In this document: one piece after another, positions 18,974 through 28,151 of the stretch | How the letters are laid out: every line of letters begins with the position of its first letter | Numbering within the stretch: the stretch's first letter is position 1 | From: Bacteroides sp. OM05-12 | GTDB lineage: Bacteria > Bacteroidota > Bacteroidia > Bacteroidales > Bacteroidaceae | Direction of reading: 5' to 3' | Length of the DNA: 64,000 nt | Assembly: GCF_003438995.1 (NCBI RefSeq) | Contig: NZ_QSUN01000015.1 | Location: forward strand, 29,278 to 93,277 | Program-made: the position numbers and the translations under genes | Notes under the pieces: model-generated | Told to the model about the DNA's origin: nothing | Seen by the model: only the letters and a program-made list of their open reading frames with translations | Databases searched by the model: none

Positions 18974-19055
18974 CAGCCCGTCAGACAGCTTGTTCACCGA
19001 GTAAAAGTTAATTAATTAAAAAGAGAAGGAAGTCTGTGCCGGAAACCTATGGTTC

Positions 19056-19112
19056 AACATACGGTCGATTGCTTACAAACGATAGGAGTTTGCAAACAAA
19101 GGACCGTATGTT
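19056..19112 (+). repeat. 57-bp palindromic repeat, copy A
   Basis: Perfect outer arms AACATACGGTC (19056-19066) and GACCGTATGTT (19102-19112), with the conserved core AAACGATAGGAGTTT which itself forms an AAAC/GTTT inner stem. Copies B (31224-31278, inverted) and C (63408-63464) share the core and arms. Confidence 0.85.
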
Positions 19113-19157
19113 CGTCGGCAATCGTACGGACGTCTTTTTTAATTTGAAGTATTCTCT

Positions 19158-19192
19158 ATAAAATAAAAACTGCTCCCGAATCTCGGAAGCAG
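19158..19192 (-). terminator. Intrinsic terminator for the glgB / membrane-protein transcript
   Basis: Minus strand reads CTGCTTCC-GAGATTC-GGGAGCAG followed by TTTTTATTTTAT: an 8-bp stem with one G-T pair and a T-rich tail. It is about 225 bases past the stop of the 166-aa gene. Confidence 0.75.
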
Positions 19193-19416
19193 CCTCTCTT
19201 AGTTGGGTACGCTTAATTTTCTCTAATTTAGTCCTGAATTCTTCATATCCTACAAACAATCTTTTTACCCATCCTATTATCTTATGTCTTCAAAATATCA
19301 TGTCTTACGACACAAAAGTATACTGTTTGTTTAAAACTGCATATATTTCAAAGCAGAAATATAACAGATAGAGCGCGTTTCTTGACTTAAATCAAAAAAC
19401 AAGATTGTATTGTCAT

Positions 19417-19917
19417 CTATTTGTAATGTACTTGCTGTATCTCAATAGATTCTTGATTATGATATTTTTCATTTGTATTCCCCATACTTACAGTAAGCAG
19501 GCACAAGAATATCATTCGAAGCACCATCGCATTAAAACCTGTTCTTTTCCAGAGTAAAACAAATGCCAAAGCCGTAAAAAGAACAGTCCATATAAATGAA
19601 GACAGATGCCATCCTTCGGGACTGAATGTCATCAGGCCAAGCAACAAGAATGAAGGTGCGTAGGCAAGCTCCATGCTATTTCCACCGGTCAACCGCTTCA
19701 TCAATACAGCCAACAAGAACAAGACAGCGGTAACTATAAATGCCAAAACCCATGCGTTTATAGCCAAATGAAAAAGGTCATAAACACGCAACACCAGCAT
19801 ATTCCCTTGAAACACCGCCAAATATGCAAGGCTGAAAATCCAAAAGAGAACACCGCCCGCAATAGAAACCATGCGGGCTGTTCTTTTTGTATGTGAAGTA
19901 TAACTCTGATTCTTCAT
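19417..19917 (-). CDS. Four-helix membrane protein coupled to glgB, unknown
   Basis: 166 aa with four to five hydrophobic helices (about 18-36, 50-70, 85-98, 106-122, 130-148) and a basic N-terminus (KRTAR). Its ATG overlaps the glgB stop by one base (TAATG), so it is translationally coupled to glgB and certainly in the same operon. I recognise no family. The link to glycogen is by position only. Confidence 0.75.
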   Translation of the reverse strand: MKNQSYTSHTKRTARMVSIAGGVLFWIFSLAYLAVFQGNMLVLRVYDLFHLAINAWVLAFIVTAVLFLLAVLMKRLTGGNSMELAYAPSFLLLGLMTFSPEGWHLSSFIWTVLFTALAFVLLWKRTGFNAMVLRMIFLCLLTVSMGNTNEKYHNQESIEIQQVHYK

Positions 19918-21929
19918 TATTTGGTTTTCTTTAATACCATTGCCGTACGCGCCGGAATATAAAGTTTAAGCCATTCCTTTTTCTCTTTTTCATAAAGAGG
20001 ATCGGATATGGTAAAATGTTTCACTGTATCATCAGACAGGCCATTACCGCCAAACTTCACGGCATCCGTATTCAAGACTACTTCATAAGTGCCCGGAGAT
20101 ACTAAAAAGCCATAGTCCGTAAACGATTTAACCGGATTGAAGTTGAACACAAATACCAAGTCCTTACGTTGATATGCCAATATCTGATCGCCATCGTTGT
20201 GCCAGATTTCAACAACGTCGGTATTCTCAATTCCCTTCACACTCTTTATGAGCTTAATCATCTCTTCATCAAAATCGGCAAGATAATGATAAGTAAGGTT
20301 CTTGTTGTCTACCAAATCCCACTGGCGGCGGGCATATTTATATGACCAGTTATTACCTTCGCGAGGGAAATCAATCCATTCGGGATGACCGAACTCATTA
20401 CCCATGAAGTTCAGATAACCACCGTTGATGGTAGATGCCGTCACCAGACGAATCATCTTATGCAATGCCAAGCCGCGATGAACAATATAGTTCTCGTCTC
20501 CTTTCTGCATATGCCAATACATATCGGCATCAATCAGGCGGAAGATAATCGTCTTGTCACCCACCAAAGCCTGATCATGACTTTCGGTGTATGATATGGT
20601 CTTTTCATCCTTACGACGGTTCGTCACTTCCCAAAAGATACCGGACGGTTTCCAATCTTCGTCTATCTTTTCCTTTATCGTCTTAATCCAATAATCCGGA
20701 ATGTTCATCGCCATGCGGTAATCAAAACCATAGCCTCCATCCTCGAACTTCGCAGCCAGTCCCGGCATTCCGGATACTTCTTCAGCTATTGTTATCGCTT
20801 TCGGATTAACCTGATGAATCATCTTGTTTGCCAAAGTCAGATAACAGATTGCATTGTCATCCTCATGGCCATTGAAGTAATCTCCATAGTTGCAGAAAGC
20901 CTCTCCTAAACCATGACTGTAATACAGCATGGAAGTAACACCGTCAAAACGGAATCCGTCAAATTTATATTCTTCCATCCAGTACTTGCAATTGGACATC
21001 AGGAAATGCACCACCTCGTTCTTGCCGTAATCAAAGCAAAGCGAGTCCCACGCCGGATGTTCACGGCGACCTCCCGGATAGAAATACTGGTTCGGATCAC
21101 CGGCAAAGTTGCCTAAACCTTCCACTTCATTCTTCACGGCATGAGAGTGTACAATATCCATGATAACGGCAATGCCCATACCATGCGCCTCATCTATAAG
21201 TTGTTTCAGTTCTTCCGGAGTACCGAAACGCGAAGAAGCGGCAAAGAAACTGGAGACATGATAACCAAAACTTCCATAATACGGATGCTCCTGAATCGCC
21301 ATGATCTGAATACAGTTATATCCGGCTTTTGCTACACGGGGAAGTATCTTTTCACGGAACTCATTATAAGTTCCTACTTTCTCTTCCTGCTCCGCCATAC
21401 CGATATGGCATTCATAGATCAACAACGGATCCGTATTTGGTTTAAATGATTTCTTTTTAAACTTATAAGGTTTCTCCGGACACCATACCTGTGCACTGAA
21501 TATTTTAGTCTGTTCATCCTGAACCACACGCGTAGCCCATGCAGGGATGCGTTCTCCCTGTCCGCCTTCCCAATACACATGAAGTTTATATAAATCACCA
21601 TGATGTACGGCTTCTTCTTTCAGATTTATCTCCCAAACGCCATTTGCCTTACGCTTCAAAGCATACTTTTCATTCTCTTCCCAATTATTAAAATCACCCA
21701 CCATATAAATATGAGTGGCATTAGGAGCCCATTCACGAAACGTCCAACCTTTTTCCGTACGGTGCAAACCAAAATATAAATATCCCGAAGCAAAATCCGC
21801 CAGCGTATTTTTACCTCCATCCGTCAGTTCCGCTTCCTTATCAACAGCATGCTGATGTCGTCCTTCGATAGCCGTTTCATACGGTTCCAGCCAAGGATCA
21901 TTCTTTATTATAGTCAGTGTCTTTTCCAT
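19917..21929 (-). CDS. glgB: 1,4-alpha-glucan branching enzyme (eukaryote-like type)
   Basis: 670 aa GH13 enzyme that makes alpha-1,6 branches in glycogen. An N-terminal CBM48 domain (FREWAPNATHIYMVGDFNNW) precedes the TIM barrel: DIVHSHAVKNEVEG, nucleophile D329 in FRFDGVTSML, acid/base E383 in AEEVSGMPG, and YTESHDQALVGDKT with the third carboxylate. These motif spellings match the animal/fungal and plant branching enzymes better than E. coli GlgB. It is the third gene of a minus-strand run after the YhcH-type gene (21-base gap). Glycogen synthase and phosphorylase are at 34-38 kb. Confidence 0.95.
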   Translation of the reverse strand: MEKTLTIIKNDPWLEPYETAIEGRHQHAVDKEAELTDGGKNTLADFASGYLYFGLHRTEKGWTFREWAPNATHIYMVGDFNNWEENEKYALKRKANGVWEINLKEEAVHHGDLYKLHVYWEGGQGERIPAWATRVVQDEQTKIFSAQVWCPEKPYKFKKKSFKPNTDPLLIYECHIGMAEQEEKVGTYNEFREKILPRVAKAGYNCIQIMAIQEHPYYGSFGYHVSSFFAASSRFGTPEELKQLIDEAHGMGIAVIMDIVHSHAVKNEVEGLGNFAGDPNQYFYPGGRREHPAWDSLCFDYGKNEVVHFLMSNCKYWMEEYKFDGFRFDGVTSMLYYSHGLGEAFCNYGDYFNGHEDDNAICYLTLANKMIHQVNPKAITIAEEVSGMPGLAAKFEDGGYGFDYRMAMNIPDYWIKTIKEKIDEDWKPSGIFWEVTNRRKDEKTISYTESHDQALVGDKTIIFRLIDADMYWHMQKGDENYIVHRGLALHKMIRLVTASTINGGYLNFMGNEFGHPEWIDFPREGNNWSYKYARRQWDLVDNKNLTYHYLADFDEEMIKLIKSVKGIENTDVVEIWHNDGDQILAYQRKDLVFVFNFNPVKSFTDYGFLVSPGTYEVVLNTDAVKFGGNGLSDDTVKHFTISDPLYEKEKKEWLKLYIPARTAMVLKKTK

Positions 21930-21950
21930 AACAGGGAAATTTTATTGAGT

Positions 21951-22400
21951 TTAAGCCAATACTTTAACAATCACTTTCTTTACTCCGGTTTCAGAGATGC
22001 CCGGAGCGTGTCCGTCTTGCGGGAAGAAGATAGCAAACATTCCCGGTTTCACGGCAATGTAATCTTCGGCCAATCCTTCAAAGAAAGTAATGTCTTTCTC
22101 CGCATTATATTCCGCATTGGCAGGTACACAATCTTTTGCAGGGGTATATCCCATCACTTCCGTTCCCGATAAAGGGATTTGTATATCAATGAAGTCTCTA
22201 TGAGTCTCCAACTTTGCCTGTTCCTTTGTCTTAGGATTTGTCTGAGCGAAGTTCACTACAAGGTCTTTGCCTTTTAACTGTACCTTAGTTCCTGTTTCAA
22301 TTGTGTTTAAATCTGTTGATTTCAAATATTCAATTGCTTGTGCAAACAAGGGATTTAATGAAGTATATTTTTCTAAATTATCAAGTGTATCTACTACCAT
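21951..22400 (-). CDS. YhcH/YjgK/YiaL family cupin protein
   Basis: 149 aa, the usual length for this DUF386 family of single-domain jelly-roll proteins. Family features seen: HRDFIDIQIPLSGTEVMGY, the acidic loop DITFFEGLAEDYIAVKPGMF and the metal-binding FFPQDGHAPGI with a conserved His. Related proteins act on sugars such as sialic acid anomers. It lies 21 bases upstream of glgB on the same strand, so a role in sugar supply for glycogen is possible but not shown. Confidence 0.88.
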   Translation of the reverse strand: MVVDTLDNLEKYTSLNPLFAQAIEYLKSTDLNTIETGTKVQLKGKDLVVNFAQTNPKTKEQAKLETHRDFIDIQIPLSGTEVMGYTPAKDCVPANAEYNAEKDITFFEGLAEDYIAVKPGMFAIFFPQDGHAPGISETGVKKVIVKVLA

Positions 22401-22444
22401 AATCCTTTTAATTTAAATTAGTTACAATATATTATTTTACTCGT

Positions 22445-23110
22445 TTATTCAAAGTCGTCTATCGTATAATTGGTAAAGTCGGCAAAGCGTTTCAATTGCT
22501 TGAACACTGCCTCTGTCTTATCAAGAAAGTCGGGTGCTGAAAAGAAATTATCCGGCACATAATGCGTGCAGGTATATTCCTTACACTTCAAATAATCCAT
22601 ATACGGAAAATCTTTCGGGAAACCTTTCGGTGCTGTCTTCAAGTGTGTTTCACCGATAACAGGGAAGTATTGTTTGAATTCAGGATCTTCTGCTATTTCC
22701 CTGAATTCGTCTATATTATCATAAACCGATTGACGTACGGCTTTTAATATCTTCGGTTCAAGGCAAAGGCTGCCTCCCGCCAGCATACAGTTACCGTTCT
22801 CTATATGCAGATAATATCCGCAATGATCGGATTTCTTTCCTTTCGCATTGACATATCCCCCGAAATGTACTTTATAAGGAGTTTTATCCGGTGAGAAGCG
22901 AGTGTCACGGTAAATACGGTACATACAATCTTTAGCCTGAATACCTTTTATCGATTCGTCAAAAGTAGCGATTCGCTCGATAACAGCGGTCAACAGCAAC
23001 TCGAATTCCAACTGTGCACGTTTATATTCTTCTTTATGCTCATTAAACCACTCCCTATTATTATTTGCCGATAATTCTTTTAAAAATTGAAAGATAACAG
23101 GTATATTCAT
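22445..23110 (-). CDS. DUF2461 family protein
   Basis: 221 aa, matching the TIGR02453/DUF2461 family: FLKELSANNNREWFNEHKEEY at the start, DCMYRIYRDTRFSPDKTPYK in the middle, and GYYLHIENGNCMLAGGSLCL after it. Cytoplasmic, no known reaction. It begins a minus-strand series leading into the YhcH-type and glgB genes (44-base gap), with a TACGTTTG promoter element at 23132-23139. Confidence 0.88.
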   Translation of the reverse strand: MNIPVIFQFLKELSANNNREWFNEHKEEYKRAQLEFELLLTAVIERIATFDESIKGIQAKDCMYRIYRDTRFSPDKTPYKVHFGGYVNAKGKKSDHCGYYLHIENGNCMLAGGSLCLEPKILKAVRQSVYDNIDEFREIAEDPEFKQYFPVIGETHLKTAPKGFPKDFPYMDYLKCKEYTCTHYVPDNFFSAPDFLDKTEAVFKQLKRFADFTNYTIDDFE

Positions 23111-23131
23111 TGCTCGCTGTATTTAATTTCA

Positions 23132-23139
23132 CAAACGTA
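23132..23139 (-). promoter_or_regulatory. -7 promoter element of DUF2461 gene
   Basis: TACGTTTG on the minus strand, 22 bases before the ATG at 23110. It may drive the DUF2461-YhcH-glgB run. Confidence 0.5.
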
Positions 23140-23222
23140 CAAAAATTATTCAAGCAGCGCAACGGATTAGGTAGAAAATTGAAAATATTTAGCAGGACTG
23201 AATATACCTTTCTATCCAATAT

Positions 23223-23771
23223 CTACCATTCTCTCAACCAAAATTCATTGAAAATATCGCTTTTCGTATCTATCCCCCGATCATTGCTAAATAAATCCAA
23301 TATAGGTATACAACGAAATTCATTTTTTTTACAATCTTGTCTTAATTTATCCGATGGTGATTCATGACAAATTATTAATATATAATGAAGATTCTTTTCA
23401 AATTCCCCATCTTTATAAGCATTATAAAATATAGAGCGATATCTCTCCAACTGATTATCATGCGTAGAAGTATAAACTTTATTCTCGATTAAGATAGCAT
23501 GCCATTCCGATACCCCGTCATGTTTTAATTCAACGTTAGCATGAACATCGATTTTATTCCATTCTAACCAAGTCTCGACACTGCCAACTATTTGTCCATC
23601 ATCTTGTTTTTCTAATAATTTAAATAAAATCTCTCGACAATATCCATATAAAATAGAATCTTCTTGTGCATATAGAGATGAAGCACGCTTTAAAGTCCAA
23701 GCAAGTATATAGCTCATCATTGCCTCTTTGTTTCCCCTTCCTTCAGGATCTGATAATAATAATGATTTCAT
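23223..23771 (-). CDS. PD-(D/E)XK nuclease-like protein
   Basis: 182 aa with a PD-(D/E)XK core: D75 in KIDVHANVEL, E96-x-K98 in ILIENKVYTS and Q107 in DNQLERYR, followed by a hydrophobic strand HYILIIC. This matches the PDDEXK_4 nuclease superfamily, whose members are often 300 aa or more, so this is a short form, complete at its ends as far as can be seen. AT-rich compared with neighbours. Promoter element at 23797-23804. Likely a DNA nuclease of unknown role, possibly horizontally acquired. Confidence 0.75.
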   Translation of the reverse strand: MKSLLLSDPEGRGNKEAMMSYILAWTLKRASSLYAQEDSILYGYCREILFKLLEKQDDGQIVGSVETWLEWNKIDVHANVELKHDGVSEWHAILIENKVYTSTHDNQLERYRSIFYNAYKDGEFEKNLHYILIICHESPSDKLRQDCKKNEFRCIPILDLFSNDRGIDTKSDIFNEFWLREW

Positions 23772-23796
23772 AATTTATTCCAATTATAATATACCA

Positions 23797-23804
23797 CAAA
23801 CTTA
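23797..23804 (-). promoter_or_regulatory. -7 promoter element of PD-(D/E)XK gene
   Basis: TAAGTTTG on the minus strand, 26 bases before the ATG. Confidence 0.45.
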
Positions 23805-23850
23805 TAAAAGCCTCCCCCCATCATTGAAAAGAAAGTGAATATTGAGATAA

Positions 23851-24639
23851 TTAACTCTCAGCAAGCACTTTGAGCAACGCATCATGCATTTTTCCATTGG
23901 AAGCCAACACCTGATGTCCTGAGTAGAAAGTATCTCCACCGCTGAAATCCGTAACTTTGCCTCCGGCACATTGTAATATTATAGTGCCAGCCGCTATATC
24001 CCACGGACCTAAATAGGCTTCTATTCTTGCTTCGAAACGCCCGGCTGCCACATAACACATTTCGACGGCGGCAGCTCCCTGCAACCGCATTCCACTGGCA
24101 TTTCCATATAGCGCATTGACCAAATGAAGTGCCGTCGGTTTGTATTTATCCACAGCATAGGGAAATTCCAAAGCAATAAAAGCCTTATCCAACTCGGCAA
24201 TACTTGATACATGAATCTCTTCTCCGTTCAAGTAGGCTTTACCACCTCTACGAGCCCAGTAACATTCATTACGACAGACTTCATAAACCACTCCGAGAAG
24301 TAGTTCTTCACGGTTTCTCAGGGCAATGCTGACACAATAAGGGGCATTATCATGGATAAAATTAGTAGTCCCGTCCAACGGATCTACCAGCCAACAAGAT
24401 TCTTCGGAGGTCAGGCTTCCCGAACCTTCCTCGGCAATGAAACCTGCTTCCGGAAGCAATGCTTTCAATTTCTCCACGACTCTCCTTTCGGATTCTTTAT
24501 CTACATACGAAACATAGTCGTGAGAATTCTTCTCCTCTACCAATTCACGGCGGAATTTACGACGTTCTTCTCTCAGGAAACTACCGGCTTCCACTGCAAT
24601 CTTACGAACCTCAGTGGTTATCTTCTCCAAATCTAACAT
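23851..24639 (-). CDS. Inositol monophosphatase family protein
   Basis: 262 aa from the ATG at 24639, chosen over an upstream in-frame start because a TAAGTTTG promoter element sits at 24664-24671 and family members begin here. The Li+-sensitive phosphatase fold is shown by EEGSGSLTSEE (metal Glu), WLVDPLDGTTNFIH (the DPLDGT metal motif) and GPWDIAAGTIIL (WDxAAG). It may hydrolyse inositol phosphates, NADP, PAP or sugar phosphates; bacterial relatives are called SuhB. Stands alone between the nuclease and tag genes. Confidence 0.9.
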   Translation of the reverse strand: MLDLEKITTEVRKIAVEAGSFLREERRKFRRELVEEKNSHDYVSYVDKESERRVVEKLKALLPEAGFIAEEGSGSLTSEESCWLVDPLDGTTNFIHDNAPYCVSIALRNREELLLGVVYEVCRNECYWARRGGKAYLNGEEIHVSSIAELDKAFIALEFPYAVDKYKPTALHLVNALYGNASGMRLQGAAAVEMCYVAAGRFEARIEAYLGPWDIAAGTIILQCAGGKVTDFSGGDTFYSGHQVLASNGKMHDALLKVLAES

Positions 24640-24663
24640 ACCTATTGTTATTTTTAGTCCGGA

Positions 24664-24671
24664 CAAACTTA
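24664..24671 (-). promoter_or_regulatory. -7 promoter element of IMPase gene
   Basis: TAAGTTTG on the minus strand, 25 bases before the chosen ATG; it argues against the longer reading that starts at 24666. Confidence 0.5.
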
Positions 24672-24738
24672 CTGAATATTTACGAATAGTGAGAAAATCA
24701 TTTAGATAGATTAACCTGAAAAAAAGATAACGGCCGCA

Positions 24739-25326
24739 TTACCGTTTATCCTTATTCGGCGCTTTACAGAAACAGCCTTCCAAATGATCGTTCACAAAAC
24801 CGGCTGCCTGCAAATGAGCATAACAGATAGTTGAGCCGAAGAACTTGAAGCCTCGCTTTTTCATGTCTTTGCTCATAGCATCCGATTCGGGAGATGTGGC
24901 AGGAATCTGGCTCAACGTCTTGAAATTGTTAACAATAGGCTGCCGATTAGGGAAGAACGATAAAGTGTACTCGTAAAAACTGCCGAACTCCTTCTGAACA
25001 GCCATAAACAGTCTTGCATTATTGATGGTGCAATTGATTTTCAGTCGGTTTTTGACGATTCCATCAAATTGCATCAATCGTTCGACGTCTTCTTGTGTCA
25101 TTTGCGCCACTTTCTTCACATCAAAGTTGTGAAAGGCTTTCCGGTACCCTTCACGTTTTCGGAGGATAGTAATCCAAGATAATCCTGCCTGAGCACTTTC
25201 AAGTACCAGAAACTCAAATAGGGTTTTATCATCGGTAACGAGTTTGCCCCATTCTTCGTCATGGTATTTTACGTATAATTCATCCGTTCCGGCCCAACCG
25301 CAACGTGCATCTATCAGATCTTTCAT
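24739..25326 (-). CDS. tag: DNA-3-methyladenine glycosylase I
   Basis: 195 aa from the ATG at 25326 (25332 is an equal alternative, MNMKDL). It removes 3-methyladenine from alkylated DNA. The zinc site is visible: C9 in ARCGWAG, H22 in KYHDEEWG, and the C-terminal HLEGCFC. The helix-hairpin-helix region reads EFLVLESAQAGLSWITILRK and GFKFFGSTICYAHLQAAG matches the base pocket of E. coli Tag. The promoter element at 25356-25363 leaves no room for a start at 25383. Confidence 0.93.
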   Translation of the reverse strand: MKDLIDARCGWAGTDELYVKYHDEEWGKLVTDDKTLFEFLVLESAQAGLSWITILRKREGYRKAFHNFDVKKVAQMTQEDVERLMQFDGIVKNRLKINCTINNARLFMAVQKEFGSFYEYTLSFFPNRQPIVNNFKTLSQIPATSPESDAMSKDMKKRGFKFFGSTICYAHLQAAGFVNDHLEGCFCKAPNKDKR

Positions 25327-25355
25327 ATTCATATCAGTATATCGAACATATCGTG

Positions 25356-25363
25356 CAAATATA
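25356..25363 (-). promoter_or_regulatory. -7 promoter element of tag
   Basis: TATATTTG on the minus strand, about 24-30 bases before the candidate ATGs; it decides against the longer reading. Confidence 0.55.
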
Positions 25364-25423
25364 CAAAAAAGGGTAGTTCTCACGAACAGACCCTCCTTTG
25401 ATTATGCCTGTTTTATCCTTTAT

Positions 25424-27913
25424 TTACAAATTAAACGACTCCAGCGTGCTAAACAATTCTTTAGGTTGGAGCGGTTTTGTCAGATACCCATTAAAGCCAC
25501 TGGAAAGTATCCGCTTCCTGTCATCACTATAAGCAAAGGCTGTTACCGCTATGATAGGAACGTCCTTGGACATTTCCCGGATGGCGGCAGTAGCCTGATA
25601 ACCGTCGCATTTCGGCATACGTATATCCATCAATATCCCATCCGGTGCCCCTTCCAAGAAAAGAGAGATTGCTTCCTCTCCATTCCACGCATGTATCAGG
25701 TCATATTTCTTTTCAAGTATAATCTCGAACAATTTATAATTATCTACCGTATCTTCCGCTATCAGTAACTTTTTCTTCTTTGTTGTTACAGGTATGGGAG
25801 CTTGAGCGGTGTTCTTTTCTTCCACTACCTCAATCGGCTTCTGTTCTTCTTCGGATTCGGGTACGGATTCAACAACATCCGCCTGTTCCAGTTTTACCGG
25901 AAGTGTAAACCAGAAAGTAGAACCTTTGCCTTGCTCGGAATCAACCCCTATTTCACCGCCCAACTTGTTCACGATGCTTTGGCAGATAGCCAATCCGAGC
26001 CCCGTACCTTGTTTGAACGTATCCAGCTTTACAAACCGGTCAAACACTTTCTGCCTTTCTTTTTCCGGAATGCCCATACCGGTATCTTTTACATAAAAGT
26101 ACAAATTTTTACCCCGTTGTTCGTAGCCAAAGGTTATATCCCCTTTTTCCGTAAACTTCAAAGCATTGTTCAGGAAATTGTTTACCACCTGAGAAATGCG
26201 GTTACGTTCGGTGCGAATCACACACTCCGGCAGTCCGGGTATGAAGTTTATCGCGACATTAGGGTTTGAAGAGACTTTTAAACGGGTGGTTTGTTCCAAA
26301 TCTCTCAACAAAGTATTTATATCTACATCCGACCAGTTAAACTCCAGTGTATCCGCCTCTATCTTGGACAAGTCCAGAATATCGCCGATCAATTGCAGCA
26401 GCAATTCATTGTTATGATGGATAATTTCTTTATAACTCTCCACCTCTTCAGGATTCTCCCCACTGGCAAGCAAATCGGAAAAGCCGACGATTGCATTGAG
26501 CGGAGTACGTATTTCGTGACTCATATTGGCAAGGAACGCAGATTTTAACTTGTCGGAACTTTCTGCTTTTTCCTTCGCCAATCTCAATTTTTCTTCCCCT
26601 TTTTTCTGCCCGTCAATATCAATATTAACCCCCAGCAAAACAATGTTTTCATTCTCCGGCTCAAATACCTGCTGCATGATATATTGTTTTATCCAATGGT
26701 AGTCACCGTTCACCTTCACACGCACATCTTTCTCCAAAGGTTCCATTTTATGAGACTTGGCCTGTCCCCAATAATCCATCAACGCCACCCTGTCTTCGGG
26801 GTGTACATTCTCAAAGTTAGAAAACAACGCCCGTATATTATCATTTTCTCTTCCGCCCAGATTGGCCAAATACTCAGGAGTAGATATCTGTTCATCTCTC
26901 AGGATATTGACCGCACCGAAACCGATATTAGACACCGAAGAAGCAAAACTTACCATATCATGGAACTGCTTGTTCTGGGTCAAAGTCTGGTGTATCAATG
27001 TATTATCCAACCATATCAGTACATAAGATTTAATATCCCCCTTTTGATTCAAGATGGAATCGACAATAAACCGGAAGAACTTCGGTTCCTTATGCTTACT
27101 TTTTATATAACATTCATTTATCTGTTCATAATCATACTTCACTTCTCCGAAGACAGGAGTTCCCTCCCTTGCCATCTGTTTATACTCATCGTTAATACAC
27201 GGATTTCTAAAGAAGTTCAATTGCCCAAGAACTTTATCCCGGGAATAGACGCCCAGATACTCCAAATAAGTATCGTTTACTTCCTGTATAACTCCCGTAT
27301 TATCGCAGATAGCACACCCTACCGGCAAGTTATTGAATACAGAGGCAAACTTCTGACTTGTCTGCTGTATGGACTTCTCCAAAACCTTCTCCTTACTGAT
27401 ATCATGTACGATCAATAAAACGAAGTCTTCTTTACCCAATTTCAGGAATGATCCGGAAAGCATGATATTATAAAGGCCTTTCGATTGAGTACGGCTAAAA
27501 ATACTCATGGTAATCTCCACATTGGAGAAACGTCCCTTTTGGGCGAATGTCTCCCTCATCTTCATGCGTATAGGGCAAGACGCACAAAAGTCTTCCTTAC
27601 CGCACCTACCCGCCTTATAGGAATATTTGCAGTCCAATGCCTCACCGAAACATTGTTTTTCTTCCGGTTCTTCTTTTCCATTCAAGAAATAATAGTTGGT
27701 TTTCCTTATATGGCTGGTACTGTCTATCAAAAAGAAGTAGGTTTGAGAATTATTCCAAATAGCATTATTGATAAGCGCATCCATCCTGCTTTTTCTTCTG
27801 CTTCTCAACAGATAGATGATAATACACAGCAACATTACAATGATATAAGATAAAACAGCAAACCACCCCGTTACAACGGGGGTAAAAGTCGCATTTAGTA
27901 AATGTGCACCCAT
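25424..27913 (-). CDS. Hybrid sensor kinase with Cys-rich PAS domain
   Basis: 829 aa. One membrane helix at about 15-37, then a PAS-like domain containing five cysteines in 26 residues (C88, C95, C104, C110, C113; the last three as [10 protein letters not shown]), then further PAS domains (about 185-300 and 320-440), HisKA with H466 in [11 protein letters not shown], HATPase ([27 protein letters not shown]) and a C-terminal receiver with D763 in [10 protein letters not shown]. It ends in the receiver, without DNA-binding domain, so phosphate must go to another protein. The Cys cluster suggests a metal, Fe-S or redox sensor. Divergent from a TlpA-type thioredoxin lipoprotein gene. Confidence 0.92.
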   Translation of the reverse strand: MGAHLLNATFTPVVTGWFAVLSYIIVMLLCIIIYLLRSRRKSRMDALINNAIWNNSQTYFFLIDSTSHIRKTNYYFLNGKEEPEEKQCFGEALDCKYSYKAGRCGKEDFCASCPIRMKMRETFAQKGRFSNVEITMSIFSRTQSKGLYNIMLSGSFLKLGKEDFVLLIVHDISKEKVLEKSIQQTSQKFASVFNNLPVGCAICDNTGVIQEVNDTYLEYLGVYSRDKVLGQLNFFRNPCINDEYKQMAREGTPVFGEVKYDYEQINECYIKSKHKEPKFFRFIVDSILNQKGDIKSYVLIWLDNTLIHQTLTQNKQFHDMVSFASSVSNIGFGAVNILRDEQISTPEYLANLGGRENDNIRALFSNFENVHPEDRVALMDYWGQAKSHKMEPLEKDVRVKVNGDYHWIKQYIMQQVFEPENENIVLLGVNIDIDGQKKGEEKLRLAKEKAESSDKLKSAFLANMSHEIRTPLNAIVGFSDLLASGENPEEVESYKEIIHHNNELLLQLIGDILDLSKIEADTLEFNWSDVDINTLLRDLEQTTRLKVSSNPNVAINFIPGLPECVIRTERNRISQVVNNFLNNALKFTEKGDITFGYEQRGKNLYFYVKDTGMGIPEKERQKVFDRFVKLDTFKQGTGLGLAICQSIVNKLGGEIGVDSEQGKGSTFWFTLPVKLEQADVVESVPESEEEQKPIEVVEEKNTAQAPIPVTTKKKKLLIAEDTVDNYKLFEIILEKKYDLIHAWNGEEAISLFLEGAPDGILMDIRMPKCDGYQATAAIREMSKDVPIIAVTAFAYSDDRKRILSSGFNGYLTKPLQPKELFSTLESFNL

Positions 27914-28111
27914 ATATTTCTATATTTCTTCTTCGTTTAGGGTTTAAAGATATATAATAAATTCCGTGTAATCAGCTTTTTTTAACTAAAATAAACGAGT
28001 TTTGTTCCTATTTTTATTCTATAAAAGGAATTTTTGCTCCTTTTATTTTATATAAACGTTAAATATTTTATTCTCTAAAACAACTATGTGGTGAAAACGT
28101 TAAATTGTAAG

Positions 28112-28119
28112 TACCTTTG
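28112..28119 (+). promoter_or_regulatory. -7 promoter element of TlpA-like gene
   Basis: TACCTTTG, 33 bases before the ATG at 28152. The 240-bp divergent spacer also holds AAAAGGA/TCCTTTT inverted arms near 28025-28050 and two copies of AACGTTAAAT, which could be regulatory. Confidence 0.55.
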
Positions 28120-28151
28120 CAATAGTTACTCATTTATATAAATTATATCAT

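Noticed and set aside
19047..19259. 70-aa minus-strand frame in the spacer after the 166-aa gene
   Set aside because: It contains the intrinsic terminator, and its last third is the translated palindromic repeat (copy A).
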